DNA from: Neonectria sp. B-13
Lineage: Eukaryota > Ascomycota > Sordariomycetes > Hypocreales > Nectriaceae
Assembly: GCA_002682825.1 (NCBI GenBank)
Contig: NOKP01000003.1
Coordinates: forward strand, 2,790,001-2,854,000
Length of the DNA: 64,000 nt
Direction of reading: 5' to 3'
Below are positions 32,501-43,241 of this stretch, piece after piece (positions within the stretch are counted from its first letter, which is position 1; every line of letters starts with the position of its first letter). The position numbers and the translations under genes were made by a program. The notes below the pieces were generated by a model that was not told the origin of the DNA, made no database searches, and saw nothing but the letters and a program-made list of their open reading frames with translations.

Positions 32501-35500
32501 GGACGATCTGGAATTATGGTCAGGGAATAAGTCAAAAACTGGGTATAGAGTAACAGAGCACATACCTTGCCAGTGTGTTTGCCCATTTGCAAAAGTCGGA
32601 AGCCCTTAACAACGTCGGCATAGGAAACTTCCTTAACAGTCGCCGGGACTCGGATCTCGCCATTCGCAATGAGCGAGAAGCATTCCTTGAAGAGACGCTC
32701 TCCTAGAGCTTCATTCTTCTCGAACATTGTCTAGAAGTGTGTTAGTGCCTAGTTGTAGCGGCGTGTAGGTGACTTGACTTACCACAAGATCAATGGAGGC
32801 GAAGAGAACATTTCGGCGGAAAGGATCCATCCCAATCTTGCTGTTCTCGTGAATATCGCGCTTTCCAATCTCCAAGAAGCGACCGAAAGGCGCGACACAG
32901 CTCCAGGAGGCATGAAGGAGAGGACCAGCCAGACTGTTCAGGACAACGTCGACTCCCCTTCCATTGGTGGCAGCCATCACACCCTTGGCGAACGTGCCAT
33001 CGCGAGAAGAGAACATCTGATCTTCAGAAAGACCATACTGTTCCTTCAGAAGCTGTCGCTTGGCGGGTGAACCAACGGTAGCGAGGACGCGAGCTCCAGC
33101 TCGCTGGGCGATCTGAACAGCCATCTGGCCAACACCACCGGCAGCGGCGTGGATGAGGACGCTCTCGCCCTTGCGAATCCGCGCGATATCCGACAGAGCA
33201 TACCACGCAGTGCCCAGGATCAGAGGCATGGCGGCAGCATCGGAAAAGGACATGCTATCGGGGAGCTTATAGCACCAAGAAGCAGGGTTCCGGACCAAGG
33301 TACGATGAGCACCCTGGCCAGGGCGAAGAGCGACGATTCTGTCGCCAATCTTGAAGCCGGTGACAGCGGATCCTACGTTAGTGACGATACCAGCACACTC
33401 GTCTCCGAGCTTGAAGTCCTCAATGATTCCCATGCTGGCAGCGACATCTCCTACACGATAGTTAGATCATGGATCATGCAGTGGGGTTGCCAGCGTTAGG
33501 GGGCACTTACTGAAGTTGATGGAAGAAGCTTTCGTCTCGACCTCGACCTCGTGGTCCTTGAGGTCGGTATCCATGATCTCCTCATCCTCGCCGAAGTACA
33601 AAGTCTCCAGCAGACCTACCTTCCCAATTTTCAGTGCCAGAGGCGACCGCTTGCCGAGCTCCCCGAAGGCCTCGAGATGAGGCTCTTGGTTGGGGCCGTT
33701 TCTGAGCTTGCAGTTGCGGTCGTCATCTGCCTCGACACGAGGGATGTAGATCACACCGTTACGCTCAGTGAGCTCGTCCTCGTCGATGGTCCGGCTGAGC
33801 ATGCCAACAACGTGCGAGGCAACAAGGTCGGCAGCGGAATCGCAGCCGAAATCAAAGGTGACGGCTCGGATGGTGTCGTTTTCGGAACGGGCAGCTCGCA
33901 CGAGTCCGATGAACATGGCGGAGTCTGGTCGCGCAGCCTCAAGCGTGGCACCCTCTGTAAGCCAGACGATGTTCTTCTCTTGAGAAATGAGCAGACTCTG
34001 CGTTCCCTTGAAGGTGATCTCGTCCGAGATGGGCTCATCGAGTCCGGCAAGAACAACAACGTTCTCGGACAGCAGAGAAGCGCCGGCATCTGCAATCTCA
34101 GAGAATGTGGTCATAGTCAGGCTCATCTTGCTACCAACCACCGATTCCAAGGCGCCGAGAATGGCGAGGGTTCGGGATGAAGGCTTGGCAGTTGGCAAGA
34201 TGATGGAAAGCTCATCAACTGGGGTATCTGAACCGGAAGATTTGCGGAAAGCACTGAAAGTCGGAGAAGCAAAAATTTCCTCGAGGTAAGCGGGCACCAG
34301 TTCCTTCTTGCCGTCAAACAGAAGGCGACCATTGTCCTTCAAGTAAGAAGAAGCATCGCTTCCGAGCTCGCTGACAATAACAAGATCATAGGCGTTGAGC
34401 TCAGGCTCTTGGTACTGAACCAGGCCGTTTGAGGAGTTGACTAGTTTGCTATGATCCTCTTCGGAGATGCTGCCACTAGGCGACCAGATATCGAGCTGGC
34501 GGAAGCGACGGCGCTCACCCTTGGCAGATCCAAGAGTCTGGAGCACCTGAGTCGTACGCTCAATGTCCGCAGACAAGTGGAGAATCTTGGTGTCAGGGAA
34601 CTGGTGGGCGAAGATGTCGATAATCTCCGAGATGTCCTTGCTCTCTGCGTTGGAGAGCATCTCAAAGCACGGCTGCCATCGCTGGCGATAGAAGAGAGTG
34701 CGAGGACCCTGTCCATCAGGAGCTTCTCGGCCGAGAGCTGTAACCTCTAGCCCGTTGATCTCCATCATAAGATCCCCGTCCGTGTTCCTCATGAGCAAGT
34801 CGTTGATGGCGACACGAGGCGAAGGAAGCTTGGTGAAGGAAGCCACCAAGAAATCCTTGGCCTCCGTCGACGTGCGCCAATCGATGAAGTTGCCTGAGAT
34901 CCTCAACGTCTTCAGGAAAGTAGGGACGTAAGGCTCATCAAGAGGACGGCCAAGTCGCTGCTCGACGGCGTGGAAAATAACGTGGAAGAACGAGTCCAAG
35001 AGCGTGGGATGCATGATGGTCTCGTCACCAGGGGCTGAGGGAAGAGCGGAAGGGTCGAAAACAAGGTCAGAGACGGAGAAATCGGGGCCACTTTCGATGT
35101 TTCCCTTGAGGAGGCGGAACTTCTCTCCGTATCCCAATCCAAGGTCCGCCATGTTCTTGTAGAAAGTCCCGGCCGGCATGGACCGGTTGGTCTTCGTGCG
35201 GAGATCGGAAAGGGAAGACTGAGTGCTTGATGAAGCCGAGTATTCGAGCGGCCCGGCGGGTCCCCTCTCCAGGCTGATTGTACCGTGGCAATGGCTGGTG
35301 CAGTTGCTGTTCTCGTCGTATGAAAACACGTTGAACTCATACCAGGTCTCGGAGTGACTCTTGGCTGACAGAGTCACAGGCTTGAGCTCAAAGAGCACCT
35401 CAACACCCTCGTCGGTGTTCGGGATCAGAAGGGCATTCTTGACCACGATGTCGTTCAACTGGATGGTCTTGATTGCATCAATCTCATCGGTCCTGTACAC

Positions 35501-38500
35501 CGCTTCAATGGCCATTGTGATGTAGCCTGCGCCTGGGAAGACGATTTTGCCCTCCACGACGTGCTCGTTGAGCCAAGGCAGCTCGCTGATGCGGAGGTAG
35601 TTCCGGAAGAGGGGATGCTTGGAGACAGATCCAGGGACCCTGTGGCCAAGAACCGAGTGTCGGAACGGGCGCTGGCGGTGGTCTCTGATAACTCGGGTCT
35701 CCGACCAGTATCGCCGGTGGTCCCAGGAGTAAGTGGGAAGGCCGCTCAGCTTGGATCCAGCCGATGCAGCCATGAGCGAGCCATCGATGTCTCGGCTGAG
35801 GTTCTGGTTGGCCGCGACAAGATCAACGGGATAGCCCAGGCTGAAGAGTGTTCCAGCCATGTTCAAAAGGCATTCAAAATCAGGGACGCCGCGTGTCAGA
35901 GAAGCAACGTAGGGGAGATCAAGCTTTAAAGCCTTCGTGGTCTGTCGAGAAGGCCCCTTCAAAGCCGGGTGAGGACCGATCTCAACCAGGATGTCCACAT
36001 TCTGATCATCATGTTCATCCAAAAGGATTCCCGTGAGGGCATCCGAAAATCGTACAGCCTGCACCATGTTTGACGCCCAGTAGGAAGCGTTCATGTTCTC
36101 GTGGTCTGCAAGACGTGCTGTCACGCTCGAGAACATCCTGCACTTCGGCTCCTGGGTCTTGAAGCCCTTGTTGGCCTTCAAGGCGTTCTCGTAGGCCGGA
36201 GCCAAGGGGAACATGTGGTGCGAGTGGAAAGCTTGCTTGACGATGAGCTGGCGGACGAAGACCTTCCTCTCGGTCAACTTGTCCTTGAGCTCGAGAATAG
36301 CGTCCTCGTCGCCAGACACAGTCATGGTGGAAGGGCTGTTCACAGCCGCAATGTTCAACCGCCCGGCGTATGGCTTCAGCTCCTCGAGGCACTCGCTCTC
36401 GGGGAGGCCGACTGCCATCATTCCTCCAGGAACACCATCTTCATTGCTCTCCGACATGTATCGGCCGCGGTAGTAAGCCGCAATGAGGGCATTCTCAAAG
36501 GACAAGATGCCAGCTGCGTAAGACGCGCCCATCTCTCCGGATGAATGGCCGACAACAGCGCTGGGCTTGATACCCCAGCACTCAAGCAGATCAATTATTG
36601 CAAGCTGAAGAACCGTGCAAATGGTCTGGGAGTACAGTGTCTCGCCCAAGAGACTAGTATCCTTGGTCTTCATGAGCTCAGCAAAAATGGACCATTCAGG
36701 GGCATCGGGAAGAGCCTTCAGAATCGAGTCGCATCGCTGAATGCTCTGTCTGAAATGGGGGCACTCCTCAATGAGCTGTCTACCCATAGCATGCCACTGC
36801 GCTCCCTGGCCAGTGAATATGAAACCAAGTCTGGGCGTGGATTTCTGAGTAGGGGTCCAAGGGGCGGCAGGACGGGGCGTTGAGAGCTGCTCAAGGACAC
36901 CAGCAGAGTCCTGAGCCACAATGAAGGATCGCTGCTGATGCATAGTGCGCCTTGTAGACAGACTGTAGGCCAGATCTTGGATGTCGGATCCATTGCCATC
37001 ATTGAGATAGGCTGCAAGAGTCTCCTCAGAAAGCTCTCCGGCCTTCGCTGAGTGAGAAGTCAAAGGAACAAGGTAGGGCCTCGAGTGTACTCCGTTGGCA
37101 ATCGGCTGAATAGCCTTTACAGTCTGAGTAGCTTGCGAAAACTCCTCGAGGATGATGTGTGCGTTGGTACCTCCGTAGCCGAAGGAGTTGATGCTCGCGC
37201 GTCGGGGGACTCCTTCGGGGACCTTCCATTCGATGAGGCCGGTAGGAACAGCAATCTTCCAGTTCTCAAAGTCGATGTTGGGGTTAGGGTTCTTGAAGTG
37301 CATGTTTGGGGGAATCAGTCCATTCTCAAGAGCCATGGTGGTCTTGATAATGCCGGCCAAACCAGAGGCGCCTTCAAGATGCCCGATGTTGGTCTTGATA
37401 GATCCAACGTAGAGGGCATCCTCACGACCGGGAGCAAAGACAGCTCCGATGGCCCGAGTCTCGATTGGATCGCCAGCAGCGGTTCCAGTGCCGTGAGCCT
37501 CGAAGTACTGGGTGTCCCGAGGGTCAAGGCCAGCATTCTTGTAAGTGGTGCGGATCAGATCCTCCTGGGCGACGGAGTTGGGAAGGGTGATTCCATTCTT
37601 CCTGCCGTCATGGTTGGAGCCTGTCGCGCGAACAACGGCTCGAATATTGTCACCGTGAGCCATGGCATCACTCTTGCGCTTGAGAATGGCGCAGGTGATA
37701 CCCTCGCCTCGGACGTAGCCGCTGCCAGAAGCATCGAAGGCAGCGCAGCGGCCGTTCGTGGAGAGCATACCAAGATCAGTCATGGTGACAAACACGTTGC
37801 TGTCATAGTGAAGTGCGGAGCCGACAATGATTGAGATCTCGGACTCCCGGTTCTGCAGCGTCTGGTTTCCCAGATGAAAGCAAACGAGAGACGAAGAGCA
37901 AGCAGTGTCGATGGTCACACTGGTTCCGTGAAGGTTGTAGAAGTACGAGATTCGGTTGCTGAGAATCGCGTCACCAGTGCCAGTAACCTGTCAATGTTAG
38001 GATCTTGTTCTCGACGTGGCATTTTCCCTTGTGGTTGGTAAAAGACTTACGGTGTACTTAGGGTAGTACTCCAAGTCCTTAGTCAACATCGCGTTGTAGT
38101 CGTTGGTGAAGCTACCGCAGAAGACAGAAGCTCCAGACCCGCTAACCTCCTCGAGGGTGATTCCGGCGTTCTCCAACGCCTCGTAGACAACCTCGAGGAG
38201 AAGGCGCTGCTGAGGGTCCATAGCCTCAGCCTCCTTTCCGGAGATACCAAAGAAACTGGCGTCGAAGTTGCCAATGTCCTGGTCGAGGAAGTATCCATAA
38301 CGAGCGTTGGTCTAAGGGCTTTATTAGCACGCGCCTATCACTATAGTAGCGAATAACTTACAGTTCCTTTGTGGGAGGACTCGGGATGGAAGAAGCTGTC
38401 GATCTTCAACCTATCCTCTGGCATCTTTCGCTGAACATCTCGCTGTTCAGCAATGTTCTGCCAAAGCTTGCTGGGAGTTGTGGCGCCTGGAACTCGGCAA

Positions 38501-38553
38501 GCTAAGCCGACGATGACGCTGGGGTCTTGAACTTGATCGACTCGAGCAGCCAT
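26510..38553 (-). CDS. hybrid highly reducing PKS-NRPS with cis ER
   Basis: Eight exons (38553-38362, 38311-38051, 37987-33511, 33450-32783, 32730-32566, 32507-30308, 30241-29280, 29218-26510) join without a break to 3,877 aa. KS: DTACSSS with Cys181, His316 (EAHGTG) and His354 (NIGHLEG). AT: GHSSGE, Ser633. DH: His960 ([12 protein letters not shown]) and Asp1149. A short, motif-less remnant (about 1235-1600) replaces the methyltransferase. ER about 1610-1925, GGVGQ at 1748. KR: GGLGGLG at 1955, Ser2081/Tyr2094. ACP: GLDS, Ser2268. C: HHISID at 2486. [12 protein letters not shown] at the exon 7/8 junction, KTGDRGRF, Lys3333. T: GGNS, Ser3399. R: from about 3480. It should build a reduced polyketide chain and amide-link one amino acid. 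The product is unknown. All key PKS residues look functional. Confidence 0.95.
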
Positions 38554-41500
38554 TTTGATGATTGATATGCTCCAGGAGTGTTCAAGATCAAAAAGAGTGA
38601 TTTGGGCTTTTCCTCAACGTGTTGATGTTGAAGAGAAGTTAGACGAAGCGATTGTGTCAGTTCGGTTATTCTGGTACTGAAAATAGTGATGTTTCGAGGT
38701 TGTTAATTCTCGAAAGATGGAAAGCTGAGGTCTGAGTTTGGGGTATTTTCAGGAGAGTCTATGCAACTGAGAGAAAGAGCTGAGAAATGCTGAGACGAGA
38801 GAGTTGAGATGAGAGAACTGAGAGAGCTGAGAGCTGAGAACTGAGAGCTGAGAACTGAGAGCTGAGAACCGAGAACTGAGAAGCTGAGAAAGCTATGATG
38901 AGAGAGCAAAGAAAGATGTGAGGTGGGTGAAGATTTTCGTTTCTCGGAGGCAAAGGGTTGTATTTGGACTCGAATAACCCGACCAGCCTACGTGAAGCCT
39001 TTCGCCTCTACACAAGAGGCTGTCTCCTATGCGCTGTCGCAGGGGTGAGAACAGCTCCGGCGTGCCACGGAAAGGCGCTGCCAGCCGTGGCCGAACGGCT
39101 TCGGAGCCCCATCCACGGCTAAACCGGCACTGTTGGCCCTAAGATAGGGGATGATTCAACCTTGAGCTGGGTATCCAGAGACGAATGCATAGTGACCGTC
39201 GGGGCTTGGGTGAGGATTCATCTCATCCTGGAGTACACGTTGAGGAAGCGCCAGGGGTGACATGTCGACTCCGCCCCCAGCCCCCAACGCAGCCGCGGGC
39301 TCTCTCGTGGGTGAAGCGCCCTGGGATGCAACTATGGGAGCAGTCCGCGAACGGTACTTGCTGTCGAAAGATCTGCACCATCGTCGTGTACCTGTACCTC
39401 TCGGTGGGTACCAACACCACGGGTCGGCCGTGTGGTTGAGATGGCAGATGCATGCGCCGCTGATAAGGCCAATCGCTTACATCGTATTATTCCTTAGGGA
39501 CTGGAATTTGGGCCATAGCCTCCACGGGATCTACAGAGAAGTAAGCGCGTAGCCGCAGATCTGACAATACAATCTGAGTCTTACCAAAGCACTATTCTCC
39601 TCGGGGGTTTCCCGCCAACCTCCGTCACAACCCTTGCAACACTGGCTCGTCCGCCTCAGGGCCGTTCGCTAATATTTGCCAATGGATGAGAGTCAACACA
39701 CACACACTCTCTCGGCCGTCGGCCAAACTGGCGGGTAAGCAACTTGTCCTTGTCCTACATAATACACGGCCAAATCAGGTGCGGATCAACTATTCAACCC
39801 TGGCCCTTGCTCAACGGGCAAATTCTCCGTGGGGGGGGTCCACTCTTTCCAGGTCAAGATTAGCAACACCAAGGACCAAGTTGTGGCTAGGTGCTTGGGT
39901 ATGTTGCATACATGCGGGCTACGTTGTGAGGAAAGGTGAAGGGGGATGGGCGGCGTGGGCGTGGGCGTGGGCGTGTGGCTGAGGCGACACATAGATATGT
40001 GGGGCTTTGAGTTTAGATGCTCGATCCACTAGTGATGAAACACAGGCGACTCGTTGCGCAACAGAGAATTGCCCTTTCGCCAACGGACATGCCACGAGTG
40101 AAGATATTCAGGCATGTAGTCCATCTATGATACGAAAGTTTCGTCACGGCAAAGTCGAATCTCTAGCCCAGAACGACCTCAGGAAATTCAAACGGCATTT
40201 TTGTTCATGATTCTTATTTTCTAATCATGTTCGAACTCGATGATAATTCACTGGTTCCAAAAATAATGTCCAATAGATGGCCAACAGACAGTCTTGGCTT
40301 CCACATGCAGAAAAGAATGCGCTCGTTCTTGGCAAGGCCTTTTCGAGGCACTGCATAGGCGACATCCCAATCTGGACAGTAGAACCCGCACCAGGGCGCA
40401 AGGAGCCTTAACTATCTTCTGGAAAACTCATGTTGGTCGGCCGTTGACCCAGAACCAGAAACCAAGCATAGCCACGAGTGTCGATGGATTCGTTTCCAAC
40501 TTGGACCTGTGCAGATTTCAAGTGGGCCAACAAGGTGTCCACGGCGCCACAATCTGGGGATACCCTGTTGGCGATTTAGAGCTCGGGACTAGATCGTAAT
40601 AGGTAAGTGACTTACCCTAGAGCAATCAAGAAAGAGAAAATGCTGCTTGTAAGCAATGGTATATGGTTATTTCCATGAGACTTCTGCGCATTAAAGAGAT
40701 GATTAGAGGAATATATCATTAAGATTAGCTTTAATGTTAGCAGAGCGTGATTAGAGGGTGAATAAAGAAAAACGCACTGCTCTAGCAGTATTGAGAAGCA
40801 TCTTAATCGCAGGCGATAGGGAACGGAGAGAAATCGCTTGAGAACATCACCCAAGATCCTCCTCCTGTCTAGGACTCTCACTTCCCCTTACACTGCCGAT
40901 AACAACACCCCAACACGAAACCGCGCCAAAGCATCATCCTTGGCGCGTCGCTACCTTTCTCTTCGAAGCGAGTGCAACACATCCATGGCATACAAATCGC
41001 GTCAAATCGCGGCTGTGTCTCGCCGTTGCGCCGTCCGTCTGCCGCGATTTCTCGGCGGCGCTTCAAAAGCCCAGACAAAAACCATCACGGCTGAAGTTGT
41101 AAGCGCACCCGTCGGACAGGACGAGACAAAAGACGTCGGCCGCAGTCGGCGGTATCTTGCAGGTGGAGCCCGGCCGGGGTGTGGGTTGGGATGAAAAAGG
41201 ACTTCGAAGACTGGGCCTGTGGCTGACGCTCATGCCCGACAACGCATCCGCGGGACTGCAAGACACGGCTCCGAGACATGTGGGATGTGACGGGGTGGGC
41301 GGGCAGTGGGCACGGCAAGCAGCTTATACGGGGTACGTGATCCCAATACGGATTACGGCGCTGGGGTGCCCCGGCCGGCAACATAAGCTCGACCTACCGT
41401 TGCGGTTGACACGTTCTTGGCATCGAGTTGAAGCTATTTCGTGTTACTTGGCAACTTGGCAGCTCTCGTCAGCTGAGGTGGCGACGGAGACGAACGGCGA

Positions 41501-43241
41501 CCGACCCCATTCCGGAGGGGCGTCTCTCTCCTTACCCCACGGGCAAGTATTGTCGACTTGGAACGAGAGAGACAGAGATTCAAAGATTCAGAGACAATTG
41601 GCGGCGCGTGTCCGCTCTGTTGTGTTCGAGCCCGGCACCTTGGCTGCCTTGCATCGGCTCTTCTGCAGATCTGCAACCCTGCCCCCTGCTGACACCCCCT
41701 GCTCCCACACCTCCGCCATTGCCTCTTACCGTCCTCAAAGTCGACCTCAAATCTTCCGTGTTGCTTTGCTTGCTCCCCAGTTCCCTACGATGCATGCGCT
41801 GCGGCAAGTGGATCTTTATGGCCGAGGGGGAAGTCAGGCGTACAAGCAGTCGAAAAGAACTCGATGCGCTCAGACGATGCTTGTCGTTGGCGCAACCCCA
41901 GAAATGCTCAATGGCGCGAGTCAACCTCGCATTCCCGCAAATCCGTCGATTTGATGATGACAGGTCTCTTATTGGCCGTTCCGGTCTGTCCAGCCTCGAC
42001 ACATCCCCCCCCGGGGTGCCTACGGTGACGTTTTGTTATCAGTGCCGGCGTTAGATGCAATACCAAGAGTCTTATTATTCCCTGCATCCGCCCAATCAAT
42101 CCCGGCCATCCCAAGCAGTCTCCCTTGCCGTGAGTATGATTAGACCGTCGCATAATTATTGGCCCGCGAAAGCCTTTGCTTACTTATTCCTCCTTCCTTC
42201 GTGCTCGCCGTGTCGCAGACCGACATCTCTCTGTCTCTTACCCAGCCGCAGATGAGGGGTCGAGCAAACTGTCACTGGGTGATCCCAGCCCAGCCGAAAA
42301 TATCTACGATCTAGACGCTTCGCCTCGGTTTTCCCCCATGTTTCGGCATTTCCCGCTGCTATGCTGAGATGGCTGGGCCTGTGTAACTGGTGCGCCTTTG
42401 AGACATTTGCGGCACGTAGGCAGATGCATGTGCGCGCCTGGCCCGCTTGACCGTTGCAGCATCCATTCCCTTGGCCCTGTGCAATGGAGTGCAGTCCCTT
42501 TACTGTCCGTTCTGGAGTCGTTGGTGATTTCGGTGTGGTTTCACTGGTGATCCACTCCGGATTGATCAGGTGTATCTTCTCCGTTCACATGGCCACGGCC
42601 TCGCACCCGTAGCAAGCACAAGGAACTGAGTCTCTACCAGCCTCTCCAGTCTGCAAAGTAGATGGAACAAAGCCACACACAAACGCATCAAGTACTTATG
42701 GAGGGTTTCAGCTGAGGGTCCTAGGACACGCGGGAGGATGGCACTCGTGAATCGTGATTCGTCATCTAATTCTAGCCGTCGAGGAAGACACTTGCTCAGC
42801 CCGACATGAAGACCACACCAAATTCAATGTCGCGGCACCTCCTAAAATACCCTCAACTGGGCGTTCTTCTTGGGCCTGTTGCAAGCCCGAGAAACAAACT
42901 AGGGCGCCACGTTGAGAAGATTGACATAGATACTGTAAGGACTGTGGTGCGCCGGCCCCAGGCAAACGAGTCCTCCATAGGTGCCGCCAACCAAACAATC
43001 AGCCAGGCACCGCCTTCAAGCGCATTGCCATACAGTGCCTTGCCACACCGTATACATATCTCTGACGTTGGTCTGGGGCATGTGTCTGCCTGCAAGCCTC
43101 GCCCGTAATCCGCCTCAATGAACCAAAAAAGCCCCAAAGCAGTGCCGATCAGACGCCAGTAATTCGAATCACGTTGCCGAATGGATGTCAAAAATATTCC
43201 TTCGCGTCTTCGTGGGTATCGATGCCGTTGCTTGCCAGTCA
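38554..43241. other. 4.7-kb gene-free region inside the cluster
   Basis: Only overlapping short frames occur; the longest (41157-41954, plus) has no domain, a biased composition and competing frames. The part next to 38553 is the PKS-NRPS promoter. Much of the rest is ordinary mixed-GC sequence, without RIP-like AT enrichment. No trans-enoylreductase, methyltransferase or other tailoring gene could be found here. Confidence 0.55.
38766..38892 (-). repeat. imperfect GAGCTGAGAACTGA tandem repeats upstream of the PKS-NRPS
   Basis: On the plus strand, units of GAGAGCTGAGAACTGA-type sequence are repeated about eight times in varying lengths. The block lies 213-340 bp upstream of the PKS-NRPS start codon, within its promoter or 5' leader. 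Confidence 0.8.

Noticed and set aside
37052..37834. 260-codon plus-strand ORF
   Set aside because: Antisense shadow of the ketosynthase domain; no domain of its own.
41157..41954. 265-codon plus-strand ORF in the cluster gap
   Set aside because: No recognisable domain, overlapping long frames on both strands and low-complexity composition; more likely chance.
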